From: an uncultured Opitutales bacterium
GTDB taxonomy: Bacteria; Verrucomicrobiota; Verrucomicrobiia; Opitutales; Intestinicryptomonadaceae
Direction: 5' to 3'
NCBI GenBank assembly: GCA_944389885.1
Contig: CALXNZ010000004.1
Coordinates: 93,427 to 157,426, forward strand
Length of the DNA: 64,000 bases
The notes under the pieces were generated by a model, which worked only from the letters and a program-made list of their open reading frames with translations, searched no databases and was not told the DNA's origin. A program made the translations under genes and the position numbers. This document shows, one piece after another, positions 44,352-54,196 of this stretch; position 1 is the stretch's first letter, and every line of letters begins with the position of its first letter.

Positions 44352-44915
44352 ATGAAAATATTTAAAACACTTCTCATAATTTCGCTTCTGGCCCTTGTAT
44401 CCGGCTGCGCCAGCAATAATGCAACTTATGTGGATTCTGGCGGGGCGCGCTCGATTATTTCGACTAATAAGATAAATATAGCCGATTGGAATGCGGCGGC
44501 CGCAAGCCTTACAAACGACCTCCTATCTTCGGGAGCCCTTGAAAAAATTCCCGAGAAGCAGCCGGTCAAAATGTTGGTAAGCCGCATAATAAACCGCACT
44601 TCGGAGTCCATCGATACGGATATGTTGACCCGTAAAATCACAATGGTATTGGGAAATTCGGGAAAGGTCCGCGTGGTTAGCCAAGATGCCGCTACGAGTG
44701 AACTCGCAGAATACGAGGCTGAAATGACGGGTAAAAAAGTGGCCCAGCCGAAAATCACGATGACGGGAAAAATATTGGAAGACCGCGAAAGCAATTCGGA
44801 TCTGCGCGAAGTGACTTATACTTTCTTCCTCGAGGTCAATTACAGAGGCACTCCGATTTGGTCGGGTGAGAAACAGATTACCAAGCAGTCGGAAAAGAGT
44901 TCATTCGGATTTTAA
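44352..44915 (+). CDS. lpoB: LpoB-like penicillin-binding protein activator
   Basis: A 187-aa outer-membrane lipoprotein (lipobox LVSGC, Cys19). The C-terminal domain has the LpoB fold: KMLVSRIINRTSESIDTDML, then GKVRVVSQD, then KITMTGKILEDRESN and VTYTFFLEVN. By family knowledge LpoB reaches through the peptidoglycan and activates PBP1b. It lies 22 nt after the ycfL-like gene. No PBP gene is in the window. Confidence 0.88.
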   Translation: MKIFKTLLIISLLALVSGCASNNATYVDSGGARSIISTNKINIADWNAAAASLTNDLLSSGALEKIPEKQPVKMLVSRIINRTSESIDTDMLTRKITMVLGNSGKVRVVSQDAATSELAEYEAEMTGKKVAQPKITMTGKILEDRESNSDLREVTYTFFLEVNYRGTPIWSGEKQITKQSEKSSFGF

Positions 44916-44961
44916 TTGTTCTGTGCTATCGAGTTTTAATATTTGGAAGAAAGGAATTGCC

Positions 44962-45189
44962 ATGGCCAAATGCGCGACATTTTCTGCGGGATTAGCGGCG
45001 CTTATTCTTATGGCGGGTTGTGAAAGCGCGGGTTGGAGTGACAACGCAGCTCCCGATATTATCACTCCCGGAGTTAGCGCCGATACGCGCGTTCGCACTT
45101 GGGATAATCAGGGAAAACCGCACGAGCGTAAAGTGGAAAGCGAACCCGCATTTCTATACGATTCGGAGGCGGAAAAAGCCCAAAAATAA
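44962..45189 (+). CDS. small lipoprotein after lpoB
   Basis: A 75-aa lipoprotein (lipobox LMAGC, Cys20) with a short polar tail. AAAGGAA is well spaced before ATG 44962; a longer in-frame form from 44866 would overlap lpoB and lose the signal peptide. No family is recognised. It is 46 nt after lpoB and is followed by a hairpin, so it ends the cassette. It may be a small accessory of the LpoB group. Confidence 0.7.
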   Translation: MAKCATFSAGLAALILMAGCESAGWSDNAAPDIITPGVSADTRVRTWDNQGKPHERKVESEPAFLYDSEAEKAQK

Positions 45190-45232
45190 GCCATTTAGCG
45201 CACAAAATATGCGGGCTTTGCCCTTTTATTAT

Positions 45233-45258
45233 GCGGAATCCACTTGGGATTCCGCTTT
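45233..45258. terminator. hairpin ending the LpoB-type cassette
   Basis: Perfect 9-bp stem GCGGAATCC (45233-45241) / GGATTCCGC (45247-45255) with a 5-nt loop, followed by TTT on the plus strand. It lies between the cassette and a convergent TPR lipoprotein gene. The T run is short, so strength is uncertain. Confidence 0.55.
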
Positions 45259-45277
45259 GCGTTTAAAAAGTTAGATG

Positions 45278-46030
45278 CTATTGGCCCTTTAATTTTGAGA
45301 GCAGATTCTTTGTGCGCATGCGCCTATCGCCTTTTTGTATGGCGGCTTCCAAATCCTCTATGGCTCCCGGAAAATCCCCTAATATATACTTCGTTTCTCC
45401 GCGCAGGGCGAGCGTTCTCGGATTTAGCTTGTTGGTGCGCAGAACCCTATTTAAATCGAACAATGCGCCCTTGTAATCGCGCAGGTTAAATTTATTTATG
45501 GCGCGCCATTCATAATAGGATATTTCATCGGGAGCGCGTTTTATGGCTTCATCGAAATATTCTATGGCCGTTTTTGACGCAAAATTCTCAAGCTTGCTGC
45601 AGGCCTGCCCGCATTTTGCAAAGGATTTTGGAGTCGGAAATTCAGAGACGACAAAGTCGCAATCACGGCGCAAGGCTTTTTCATTTTTAAGAACAGCATT
45701 CAGCCACATGCGATCGTAGTATAATTGGGGAACTTCGGGGGCTATTTCTATGGCAATATTTATATCCTCCAAAGCGCCCTTGTAGTCTCCGGAATTTTTT
45801 TTGTAAGAGGAGCGCAAATCATAAGCTATTGGGAACTCTTTATCCATGGCTATGGCATTGTCCATTTCCGCAATAGCGGCGGAATAGTTCCGGTTTTCAG
45901 CGTGCGCTCTGGCGGAAGCCTCGATTTCATTCCAGCCTTTTGGAGGCGTGTATGAACGGGGATTCTCCGGAGTCGTGGAACATGCGGATAATGCAAAAAT
46001 CCAGAATAGGTAAATAATTGTTTTTTTCAT
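45278..46030 (-). CDS. TPR-repeat lipoprotein
   Basis: A 250-aa lipoprotein (lipobox ALSAC, Cys17) with four or five tetratricopeptide repeats: NYSAAIAEMDNAIAMDKEFP, DYKGALEDINIAIEIAPEVP, TAIEYFDEAIKRAPDEISYY, DYKGALFDLNRVLRTNKLNP, and DFPGAIEDLEAAIQKGD. TPR lipoproteins serve as assembly scaffolds in the envelope. It is convergent with the LpoB cassette and divergent from recN. Partner unknown. Confidence 0.85.
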   Translation of the reverse strand: MKKTIIYLFWIFALSACSTTPENPRSYTPPKGWNEIEASARAHAENRNYSAAIAEMDNAIAMDKEFPIAYDLRSSYKKNSGDYKGALEDINIAIEIAPEVPQLYYDRMWLNAVLKNEKALRRDCDFVVSEFPTPKSFAKCGQACSKLENFASKTAIEYFDEAIKRAPDEISYYEWRAINKFNLRDYKGALFDLNRVLRTNKLNPRTLALRGETKYILGDFPGAIEDLEAAIQKGDRRMRTKNLLSKLKGQ

Positions 46031-46163
46031 GGGATTTTATGTTCGCATTTTATTAGCCAAGGTCAATAAAAATGCCGTAAGCTCCTGCATCTGTATTTGG
46101 CGCAAATTATGCCAAAAAGCACTTGGAAAAAGTTTTGAAAGTGTCATAAATACCGGATGTAAA

Positions 46164-47846
46164 ATGATAGAGTTTCTCAAAATATCCAACCTCGCCCTGA
46201 TGGACGAAGCTTCCCTTGAGTTTTCCGAGGGATTTACCGTTGTCACAGGCGAAACAGGAGCCGGCAAAAGCGTGCTATTAGGGGCGCTTTCAATGCTTGC
46301 CGGAAACAGATTCGGAAGAGAAATTATCAAAAGCGGCGCCGATATATGCAAAGTTGAAGCCGTATTCTCATTCAACGACACATCGAAAATCGATTCCGTA
46401 ATTTCGCAATTCGGCGCCCCCAAGTGCGAAGACGGTAATTTGTTTGTTTCGCGCGCAATAAGCCGCACAAAGTCTGGCAGGTGCTTTGTAAACGGATCGC
46501 CGGTTCCACTGTCCTCACTGGCGGCGATAGGCGGGTTGATAATGGATTTCCACGGGCCTTGCGAACCGCAAAAGCTGTTTTCGCAAACCAACCAACTCGA
46601 TATGCTGGATCGCTTTGGAAAACATGATAAACTCTTGTCGGAATACGGAGAACTTTATAATGAGCGCAAAGCGGTGCTGGAATCTATCGAAAATCTGCGC
46701 AACACCAAAAATCTCGGCGCCGACGAAGCCGAATTCTTGCGCAGGCGCATCGCCGAAATCGACGCGGTGAACCCGTCGGACGAATCCGTGGCGGAATTGG
46801 AAAATCTCTCAAAATTGGCGGAAAAAGCCAGTGTAATCGTGGAAAAGGGCAGCGCGATATCGCAGCTGCTTGACGGTGACGGAGGGGCGTGCGAAATTCT
46901 GGCGGCGGCGAATAGGCTCGCCTCCGAATTTGTCGGGGCCGGAGACGCGGCTGACAGTCTCGTGGCAAGGTTGGAGTCTGCGTCAATGGAGCTTTCCGAT
47001 ATAGCTTCCGATTTTGAATCCCTGGCGAGGGAGTCGGAAATGGGGGAGGCTGAAATTGAATCCATAAGGGGCAGAATGTCGGCTTGGCTTAATCTGGCCC
47101 GCAAGTATGGGGCAAGCCCGGCTTTAGTGAGAAAAGCCCGCGAAGATATGAAATCGCGAATTGCCAATCAAAGCGATGTGGAGGCAACGCTGAAAAAACT
47201 TTCGGAAAAAGAATTTGAACTCGCAAAAAAAATGCTGCCGTTGGCTTCCGAGTTATTAAAAAAGAGACTTGCATCGGCAAAGATTCTCGAAAGCGAGGTC
47301 GAGAAAATATTGTCTAAACTGGGATTTAAAAGAGCCGCATTCAAGATTTCGGTGGAAGATAAAAAAATTTTGGATTCTTTAGGCGGAAGCGCTTGCGAAT
47401 TTCTATTCTCGGCAAATGCCGGACATCCGCCGGCTCCTCTGGCAAAGATAGCCTCCAGCGGAGAGCTCGCCCGCGTGATGTTGTCCATAAAAACTGTTTT
47501 GGCGGAAGCGGATTCTACTCCGGTGCTCGTTTTTGACGAGGTGGATTCAAATATTGGAGGCGAAATAGGCGCTGAAGTCGGCGGGCAACTGTCAAAACTT
47601 TCAAAAGGCCGCCAGGTATTTTGCGTGACGCATCTGCCGCAAGTGGCCGCCTGGGGAAATTCGCATTTTTTGGTTGAAAAGACGCAGGACGACGATTCAA
47701 CAAAAGTCTCAATTTTACGCCTCCCTGTGTCGGGAGAAAGAAGGGTGGCGGAACTGGCAAGAATGCTCGGAGACAGGCGTTCCGCCTCCGCTATCGCCCA
47801 TGCCAAAAAGCTTTTGGCGGAACATTCCCAAAAGCGTTTCTCATAA
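46164..47846 (+). CDS. recN: DNA repair protein RecN
   Basis: A 560-aa SMC-like ATPase for double-strand-break repair. Walker A is GETGAGKS at 29-36, the ABC signature is SSGELARVMLS, and Walker B is VLVFDEVDSNIGG; long coiled coils lie between (about 150-370). Start 46164 (MIEFLKISNLAL) matches the family N-terminus; 45 upstream in-frame codons have no likeness. It ends 9 nt before ftsK. Confidence 0.95.
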   Translation: MIEFLKISNLALMDEASLEFSEGFTVVTGETGAGKSVLLGALSMLAGNRFGREIIKSGADICKVEAVFSFNDTSKIDSVISQFGAPKCEDGNLFVSRAISRTKSGRCFVNGSPVPLSSLAAIGGLIMDFHGPCEPQKLFSQTNQLDMLDRFGKHDKLLSEYGELYNERKAVLESIENLRNTKNLGADEAEFLRRRIAEIDAVNPSDESVAELENLSKLAEKASVIVEKGSAISQLLDGDGGACEILAAANRLASEFVGAGDAADSLVARLESASMELSDIASDFESLARESEMGEAEIESIRGRMSAWLNLARKYGASPALVRKAREDMKSRIANQSDVEATLKKLSEKEFELAKKMLPLASELLKKRLASAKILESEVEKILSKLGFKRAAFKISVEDKKILDSLGGSACEFLFSANAGHPPAPLAKIASSGELARVMLSIKTVLAEADSTPVLVFDEVDSNIGGEIGAEVGGQLSKLSKGRQVFCVTHLPQVAAWGNSHFLVEKTQDDDSTKVSILRLPVSGERRVAELARMLGDRRSASAIAHAKKLLAEHSQKRFS

Positions 47847-47855
47847 TTTTATAAG

Positions 47856-50414
47856 ATGTCAAAAGATAAAAAAAAGATGAGCGAAAAGCTCGGGGAAATC
47901 GTCGGACGCCGCCGTCCGGTGCTGGGCTCTGTCTTGATTTTAATTTCCGTTCTACTATTTCTGTCGATACTTGGGTATCGGCCGGGACAAGACGTGTTCT
48001 TTAAGCATTATCTTGAATCGTTTATGCTCTCAACCGAGACGGCCGGCGGAAATATCTGCGGAAAATTCGGAGCCACTTTTTGTATGCTCGGCCTGATAAG
48101 TATAGGGTGGGCTTTCTTCATGATTCCGGTGTATGTGTTTTGGTCGGGATTGTTGTGCTTTAGGAGAAAAGCGGTAGCGGTTGGCAAGACGGAACTTTTG
48201 GCAATGATTTTTGGTCTCTTGCTCTTGTCGGTATTGTGCGCCATATTGCAGGGGGCGGTTTCCACTTCCGGAACGCAGACTCCTTATTTCGTGACCGGGT
48301 ACGGCGGAAAGTTTGGAACGGTGATTTTTGATTCTTTGCTCTCTCCGTTTCTCGATATATGGGGCAGCCTATTGATAATAGGATCCATTTATGTGTTCTG
48401 CTTGATTGTAGTCTTTGTGGAAACTCCGTTGGCTGCGTTCAAAGAAATATGGGGAGCAATAAAATATATTCCCGCAGCCTTGCTCTGGCTTTTTAAAGCT
48501 TTATGGAAATGTATATCTTTCTTGCCCAAGCTTTGGTTAGACCTGCTGGTAGTGCGCAGAATGCGCCAGATGGAGAAAAATTCCTCTGTTATGGATTCCG
48601 CCATACTTAACGCGGTTCCCGTAAAAAATTCTGAATCTGCGGAAAAAACATCAGAGAACGCCGAAATCCGCGACAATGTTATAGAAAAGCCGAAACTTAG
48701 CGGAGAGGACGATATCGAAGGAAAATTTGTGGATCTCTCCGGCGTTAAAGTCGATATGGAGCCCTTTGGCGATTCGCCGAATACGCTAAACGACGAGGCC
48801 AAAGCCGCAGTGCAGCCTTCCTCAAAAAAGGGAAAAGGCGGAAAATTTGAGGTCACCCAGGGAATAATGAAGCTTGAAAAGAGTCGCGAACGGCTTCCGA
48901 AAAAGAAGGGCGATTATATATTTCCCTCTGTTGAACTTTTAAATCCCGCTATGGTTCGCTCGGGAGAGCAGGAAAATCACGAGGAGAGAATCACTCAAAT
49001 AGTGAAGTGCCTGGCCGGGTTCGGAATATCTGTACAGCCTCGGGGGGCTATCGTTGGGCCCGTGCTTACACGTTATGAAGTCGAGCCGGCAGGCGGAGTA
49101 AGGGTCAGTAAAATAGAGGGTCTCGAAGCAAACATAGCAATGGCATTGCGGGCTGAAAAAGTCCGTATAATAGCGCCTATTCCCGGGACGGCTAATGTGG
49201 GATTTGAGGTGCCAAATAAGGTCAGGCAAATGGTGTCTATGCGCGACATAATTGAGTCCGACGAATTTAATAAGTCAAAGGCTGAAATTCCAATCGCTAT
49301 CGGCAAAGATATAACCGGGAAACCTGTAGTCGCAGATTTCGCAAAAATGCCGCACGCCCTTATCGCAGGCACTACGGGTAGCGGCAAGAGCGTATGCCTC
49401 AATTCTATTGTGGTTTCTTTGCTATACCGAATGACTCCTGATGATCTGCGGTTTATAATGGTGGATCCTAAAGTGATAGAATTGAAATGCTTTACTAAAT
49501 TGCCCCATATGCTCGTTCCTGTGGTGACTGAGGTCAAAAAAGTGCCCGCCGCCTTAAATTGGCTGATAGGCGAAATGATGCGGCGCTATAAGATGTTCGA
49601 CATCGTTGGAGTTAAAAATATAGCGGGTTTTAACGCAAAAATCTTGGCGGAGAAAAAGGAACAGGATTCTTCCCAAAACGAGGACGGCGAACCCGATCTC
49701 ACTGTCGATGAACGCAAGGCTATGGCCCTTGCAAGCGAGGAAATAGACAGCGATGAAGTTGAAATTCCCGATAAAAAGCTGCCCTATATAGTCTGTATAA
49801 TAGACGAACTTGCAGATATGATGCAACAGGTCGGCAAAGAAGTAGAGCCGGCAATAGGGCGCTTAACCCAGCTTGCAAGAGCTGCGGGGATACATCTTTT
49901 GATAGCCACCCAGCGCCCTTCCACCGACGTTATAACGGGTGTGATAAAAAGCAATCTGCCTACTCGATTGGCCTTGAGAGTGTCATCGCAGGTGGACAGC
50001 CGTACGATACTCGACCACAAGGGCGCCGAGGCTCTAATAGGAAATGGGGACATGCTGTTCGTAAATGCCGGCCGCGACGCTGTAAGAGTGCAGGGGGCGT
50101 TTTTGTCGGAAGATGAAATAGAGGCCATAGTGGACGCCCTTAAAATAAACGGCGAGCCGGAATATGTGCAGGAAGTGCAGGATTCAATTGACAGCGGCGA
50201 TGATTTGGAGGGCGGCGATTCCGAATATGACGATCCTATGATAGGCAAAGCCATAGAGGTTATACGAACCGCCCAGAAAGCCAGCACTTCGCTTCTTCAG
50301 CGCAAGCTCGGCATAGGCTACGGCAGGGCCGCAAAAATAATCGATATTTTAGAGGAGGACGGCAAAATAAGTCCGCCGCAGGGAGCTCAAGGGCAACGCG
50401 AAATCTATTTGTGA
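47856..50414 (+). CDS. ftsK: FtsK/SpoIIIE DNA translocase
   Basis: An 852-aa cell-division translocase. Residues about 25-200 hold four membrane helices, then a charged linker (230-340). The motor domain has the Walker A motif GTTGSGKS at 505-512 and Walker [12 protein letters not shown]; the C-terminal gamma winged helix is near [17 protein letters not shown]. It pumps the terminus region through the septum and supports XerCD. A 38-residue acidic insertion ([20 protein letters not shown] and following) between ATPase motifs is notable. The next start is 67 nt downstream. Confidence 0.95.
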   Translation: MSKDKKKMSEKLGEIVGRRRPVLGSVLILISVLLFLSILGYRPGQDVFFKHYLESFMLSTETAGGNICGKFGATFCMLGLISIGWAFFMIPVYVFWSGLLCFRRKAVAVGKTELLAMIFGLLLLSVLCAILQGAVSTSGTQTPYFVTGYGGKFGTVIFDSLLSPFLDIWGSLLIIGSIYVFCLIVVFVETPLAAFKEIWGAIKYIPAALLWLFKALWKCISFLPKLWLDLLVVRRMRQMEKNSSVMDSAILNAVPVKNSESAEKTSENAEIRDNVIEKPKLSGEDDIEGKFVDLSGVKVDMEPFGDSPNTLNDEAKAAVQPSSKKGKGGKFEVTQGIMKLEKSRERLPKKKGDYIFPSVELLNPAMVRSGEQENHEERITQIVKCLAGFGISVQPRGAIVGPVLTRYEVEPAGGVRVSKIEGLEANIAMALRAEKVRIIAPIPGTANVGFEVPNKVRQMVSMRDIIESDEFNKSKAEIPIAIGKDITGKPVVADFAKMPHALIAGTTGSGKSVCLNSIVVSLLYRMTPDDLRFIMVDPKVIELKCFTKLPHMLVPVVTEVKKVPAALNWLIGEMMRRYKMFDIVGVKNIAGFNAKILAEKKEQDSSQNEDGEPDLTVDERKAMALASEEIDSDEVEIPDKKLPYIVCIIDELADMMQQVGKEVEPAIGRLTQLARAAGIHLLIATQRPSTDVITGVIKSNLPTRLALRVSSQVDSRTILDHKGAEALIGNGDMLFVNAGRDAVRVQGAFLSEDEIEAIVDALKINGEPEYVQEVQDSIDSGDDLEGGDSEYDDPMIGKAIEVIRTAQKASTSLLQRKLGIGYGRAAKIIDILEEDGKISPPQGAQGQREIYL

Positions 50415-50481
50415 ACCTCTTGGACTAAAAAATCCTTTACTGTGTGGCGATTATGTTTTTAATGGGCGGGATTTAATAAAT

Positions 50482-51813
50482 ATGAAACAGAGGACTATAC
50501 TCAGAGAAGGTAGCATAAACGGCATTGCCCTCCACAGCGCGGCCGCCGTCACTCTTACCCTGAAACCGGCTCCGGTAAATACGGGAATCGTTTTTAAACG
50601 CAAAGACGTTTTCGGGAATCCCGAAGTTAAACCAATGATTACAATGGTGAGCGATCTCGTGCGCAATACCGGCGTGACTTCGGGACATACCCAGCTACAT
50701 ACTATAGAGCATGTAATGAGCGCTCTTTGCGGAATGGGCGTGGATAATTGCTATGTCGAAATGAACGCCTCGGAACCCCCCATACTCGACGGTTCCTCCA
50801 AATTGATTGTAAATCTGATACAGCAATGCGAGCCTGTTGAGCAAGATGCCGAACGCGAATATTTTGAATTGCGCACTCCGGTTTCTGTCTCGGAGGGCAA
50901 TCGCTCGTTGATAGCTCTTCCGTACGACGGCCTGAAAATCACTTGCACCTCGGCGGACGACCGCGGATTTCATACCCAGCACCTTTCCCTCGACATCAAT
51001 CCCGAAACATATCAGGCTGGCGTTGCTCCGGCCAGAACTTTTACCATTTACGAAGATATAGAGGAACTTCTGAAAATGGGTAAAATACAAGGCGGCAGTC
51101 TCGATTCGGCTGTCGTAATAAAAGGGGATAAAATAATTTCAAAAGAGCCTCTGCGTTATCAAGACGAATTTGTGCGCCATAAGATATTGGATATAGTCGG
51201 GGATCTCGCGCTTCTTGGAATAAAGTTGAAAGCCCATATAGTCGCCGTGCGCCCCGGCCATGCGTTAAACGCAAAACTTACTCAGAAGATTTACGACCAA
51301 ATGTTGGCCCTCAAAAACGCGCCCAAAAAAACAGAAAAGAAAACTTCCTCAAAGCGCGTCACAGAGAGCACTCTCGACACCCGCAGAATTCTTGAATTGC
51401 TCCCCCATAGATATCCTTTTGTAATGATAGACAGAGTGGTGGAGACTCAGAGCGAAACTGAAATTACAGCGGTAAAAAACGTCACTATAAACGAGCCGTT
51501 TTTTCAGGGACATTTCCCGGGAAATCCTGTAATGCCTGGCGTGCTTCAACTTGAGGCAATGGCACAAGCGGCCGGTATTCTAATGCTTCGCCAAGTTGAC
51601 GGCGACGACAAGCTCGCGTATTTTATGAGCGCCGATAAGGTTAAGTTCCGCAGGGCCGTTAAACCCGGAGACCAACTTGTGATAGACGTCAAACTCACAA
51701 AAGCCCGGGGCGAAAAAATCGCATGCGCCTCAGGCGTCTGCAAGGTTGACGGGAAAATCGTTTCTTCTGCGGAATTGATGTTTGCGGTAATGAATGCCGC
51801 GGAAGCTCCCTAA
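50482..51813 (+). CDS. lpxC: LpxC-FabZ fusion protein
   Basis: A 443-aa two-domain enzyme. Residues 1-275 are LpxC, the Zn-dependent UDP-acyl-GlcNAc deacetylase: H77 (TIEH), H233 and D237 ([11 protein letters not shown]) and H260 (RPGHALN). After a basic linker (276-297), residues 298-443 are the FabZ dehydratase with H344 ([13 protein letters not shown]) and E358 (QLEAMAQ). The first domain commits to lipid A and the second supplies fatty acids. The fusion is known in Bacteroidota and in Planctomycetes/Verrucomicrobia/Chlamydiae relatives. lpxA follows by 9 nt. Confidence 0.96.
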   Translation: MKQRTILREGSINGIALHSAAAVTLTLKPAPVNTGIVFKRKDVFGNPEVKPMITMVSDLVRNTGVTSGHTQLHTIEHVMSALCGMGVDNCYVEMNASEPPILDGSSKLIVNLIQQCEPVEQDAEREYFELRTPVSVSEGNRSLIALPYDGLKITCTSADDRGFHTQHLSLDINPETYQAGVAPARTFTIYEDIEELLKMGKIQGGSLDSAVVIKGDKIISKEPLRYQDEFVRHKILDIVGDLALLGIKLKAHIVAVRPGHALNAKLTQKIYDQMLALKNAPKKTEKKTSSKRVTESTLDTRRILELLPHRYPFVMIDRVVETQSETEITAVKNVTINEPFFQGHFPGNPVMPGVLQLEAMAQAAGILMLRQVDGDDKLAYFMSADKVKFRRAVKPGDQLVIDVKLTKARGEKIACASGVCKVDGKIVSSAELMFAVMNAAEAP

Positions 51814-51822
51814 TTTTTCTAT

Positions 51823-52599
51823 ATGACCAACATACATCCAACAGCTATTATAGAAAAAGGCGCTCAAATTGCGGACGGCGTCGAAATAGGCGCTTATGCT
51901 TATATAGGTTCGCAGGTTAAAATAGGCGCGGGCTCTTGCGTTTTTCACCATGCGACCGTTGACGGGTTTACCACATTGGGCGAACGCAACCAGATTTTTC
52001 CTTACGCGTTTATAGGGGGAAAAACTCACGATTTAAAATACAAGGGCGGGCTTCCCGGCCTGGTTATAGGCGACGACAACGTATTTCGCGAATATTCCAC
52101 CGCTCATATGGCCACTTCAGATGGAACTTTCACGATTGTGGGGAATCGCAACAACATACTCGCATATAGCCATATTGCCCACGATTGCGTAGTGGGCGAC
52201 AATATCGTTATGAGCTCCCATGCGGCTTTGGGCGGGCATGTAAAAGTTGAAGACCACGCAGTAATAGGTTGGGGCAGCGGCATCCATCAATTCTGCCGCA
52301 TAGGCGCTTATGCAATGTTGAGCGCAAGTTCAAAATTAGTGAAAGATTTGCCGCCTTTCCTTATGGCCGACGGTTCTCCGGCGGAGGTTTGCTCCATAAA
52401 TAAAATAAATATGCAGCGCAATGGCTTTACTGTTGAAGAAATCGATATGGTTTACAGCGCTTTTAAGCTGATATACAGGCGCAGGCTTTCGCGCACTAAC
52501 GCTTTGGAAGAATTGGCTGCGCGCCCGGATTCCTCGTCGCGCGTGATTCAGGCTATCTTGAGCTTCACTTCGGTTGAAAGCGAACGCGGCATTGCTTGA
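51823..52599 (+). CDS. lpxA: acyl-ACP--UDP-GlcNAc O-acyltransferase
   Basis: A 258-aa trimeric left-handed beta-helix enzyme, the first step of lipid A synthesis. Isoleucine-patch hexapeptides run through the N-terminal two thirds (PTAIIEKGAQIADGVEIGAY); the catalytic His lies in YSHIAHDCVVGDN. The helical C-terminus (INKINMQRNGFTVEEIDMVY) is typical. It is 9 nt after lpxC-fabZ, so the pathway genes are co-expressed. Confidence 0.97.
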   Translation: MTNIHPTAIIEKGAQIADGVEIGAYAYIGSQVKIGAGSCVFHHATVDGFTTLGERNQIFPYAFIGGKTHDLKYKGGLPGLVIGDDNVFREYSTAHMATSDGTFTIVGNRNNILAYSHIAHDCVVGDNIVMSSHAALGGHVKVEDHAVIGWGSGIHQFCRIGAYAMLSASSKLVKDLPPFLMADGSPAEVCSINKINMQRNGFTVEEIDMVYSAFKLIYRRRLSRTNALEELAARPDSSSRVIQAILSFTSVESERGIA

Positions 52600-52627
52600 T
52601 AGTCTCAATACTTTTATCCATTTTCCA

Positions 52628-53200
52628 ATGAATCTCGTGCAAAAGTCCCATGTACTCTTAAGGGACTTTTTTTGCAACAACTCTCCCAAAATTGCCGTTG
52701 ACGCAACTCTCGGGCGCGGCCGAGATGCTCTCTTTTTATTTGAATCTCTCGCAGACGGCGGGATTCTTTACGGCTTCGACGTGCAGAAGGCAGCTCTTGA
52801 AGAGTCGCGCTCGCTAATAAATTCGCTTCCTTGCTCTTCACGCAAAAAATTCAATTTCTTTTTGGAAAGCCACTCAAATATGCATTTTTTGCTCCCTCTT
52901 GATTGCAGGGGAAATGTCGATGCAATTTGCTTTAATCTCGGGTGGCTGCCTAAGTCGGATAAGATTATAACGACATCGGCTCATTCCACATTGTCGGCGC
53001 TCGAAGGCGTGTTGAACCTTATAAATCCGGAAAATTTTGCTCTGAGCGTTCTCTCTTATCGCGGGCATTCCGGTGGAATGGAAGAATGCGCGATTGTGGG
53101 AGATTTCTTCTCAAATAATTTTCCGCATGCGGAGATATTCGGGGATTTTGAAAATCCTATTTCGCCCGTGTTGTTTTTTGCCTCGAATAAAAATATCTAA
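52628..53200 (+). CDS. SAM-dependent rRNA/tRNA methyltransferase-like protein
   Basis: A 190-aa protein with the SAM motif VDATLGRGRDALFL (24-37), then YGFDVQKAALEES and CFNLGWLPKSDKIITTSAHS. This matches the PF06962 rRNA-methylase family (YtqB-like), whose known member methylates a modified uridine in tRNA. The start at 52628 (MNLVQKSHVL) is chosen; a TTG at 52574 would overlap lpxA. It is 28 nt after lpxA, so it may be co-transcribed. Confidence 0.8.
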   Translation: MNLVQKSHVLLRDFFCNNSPKIAVDATLGRGRDALFLFESLADGGILYGFDVQKAALEESRSLINSLPCSSRKKFNFFLESHSNMHFLLPLDCRGNVDAICFNLGWLPKSDKIITTSAHSTLSALEGVLNLINPENFALSVLSYRGHSGGMEECAIVGDFFSNNFPHAEIFGDFENPISPVLFFASNKNI

Positions 53201-53272
53201 AGTTGGCGCCGATTTGCGGCCGCATTATAGGCTCGTTATTTTTATAGGGCACAGAGAGGGCGGATTGGCGCG

Positions 53273-54175
53273 TTAATCGCGCAGTTTCATTTCCATGGAA
53301 ATGGCTTTGCCAAAACCCTCTATAGCGGCGGAGTCTTTCGACAGCGATATTCTCGCGTATGATATTGAGTCGCCCTCAACCATGCCTGCGAGCGTAAAAT
53401 AATGGATACCGTCTTTAGATGCGTAATCTCCGGAGTGTTTGTGCCCCGATATGCAAATTTTCACGCATTTATGGGCGGAAAAAATGTCGGCTATTTCCTT
53501 TGCATTGTAAAGGCTCTCTCCCGACACGGGCCATATTTGCATGTGGCACAATATTGCAACATTCAATCCCTTAGAGTCGGCGTCATTTAAAATTTTTTTC
53601 AACCACTCAATCTGGGCCGCATCGATACCGCCGTTCCAAGGCTTTGCATTAGGGGCTTTTTCTTTGAGCAAAGCAGAATACATTTCGGAAAATTCAGTTT
53701 CTTGTTCCGGAGTTTTTAGCTTGGAAACCGCCGATAGCCTCATTGGGTCGAGGGCTACAAACCTCCATTTGCCGACGTCAAAATGATAGGCGCTTTTGCC
53801 GTCCTCAAATAGCAATTTTAGGACTTTATTTTGTTCCTCTTTATTGCAGTTCAAATCGTGGTTCCCGAGGACGTTTTTTAACGGCAGGCGGAATTCATTT
53901 AAAGAGCCAATTACGGGCGCGAAACTCTTAAATTCCCTGTCTATGAAATCTCCGAGGCAGAGCATGAAATCATATTTTCGGCCATTTTCGTTTTTTCGCA
54001 CCTCATCAAGTTTTTTCAGAGAGCCCCTGTAATCTCTGCCTATGCTTTGCGGAATATCGGCGTATTGAATGTCGGCTATTGCAAGTATCTTGCAAAACCA
54101 CTGTTCATTTGGCTCCGCGCATTGCGCGATTGCAACCGCAAAAAATAGAAGTATCGCAGCAAAAAACTTCTTCAT
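53273..54175 (-). CDS. exported metallophosphoesterase (DxQ type)
   Basis: A 300-aa protein with a signal peptide (MKKFFAAILLFFAVAIAQCA). The metallophosphoesterase motifs are DIQYAD (Gln in place of His after the first Asp), LGDFID, LGNHD, CHMQIWP and GHKHSGDY. The DxQ variant is typical of Mn-dependent ADP-ribose/CDP-alcohol diphosphatases. It is likely periplasmic. It starts 21 nt after the end of glmS on the same strand. Confidence 0.87.
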   Translation of the reverse strand: MKKFFAAILLFFAVAIAQCAEPNEQWFCKILAIADIQYADIPQSIGRDYRGSLKKLDEVRKNENGRKYDFMLCLGDFIDREFKSFAPVIGSLNEFRLPLKNVLGNHDLNCNKEEQNKVLKLLFEDGKSAYHFDVGKWRFVALDPMRLSAVSKLKTPEQETEFSEMYSALLKEKAPNAKPWNGGIDAAQIEWLKKILNDADSKGLNVAILCHMQIWPVSGESLYNAKEIADIFSAHKCVKICISGHKHSGDYASKDGIHYFTLAGMVEGDSISYARISLSKDSAAIEGFGKAISMEMKLRD

Positions 54176-54196
54176 GCGAGTTTTATTGTTTAATCG

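Noticed and set aside
47168..47806. Long open frames antisense to recN and ftsK
   Set aside because: They lie opposite conserved motifs of RecN and FtsK and are explained by codon bias.
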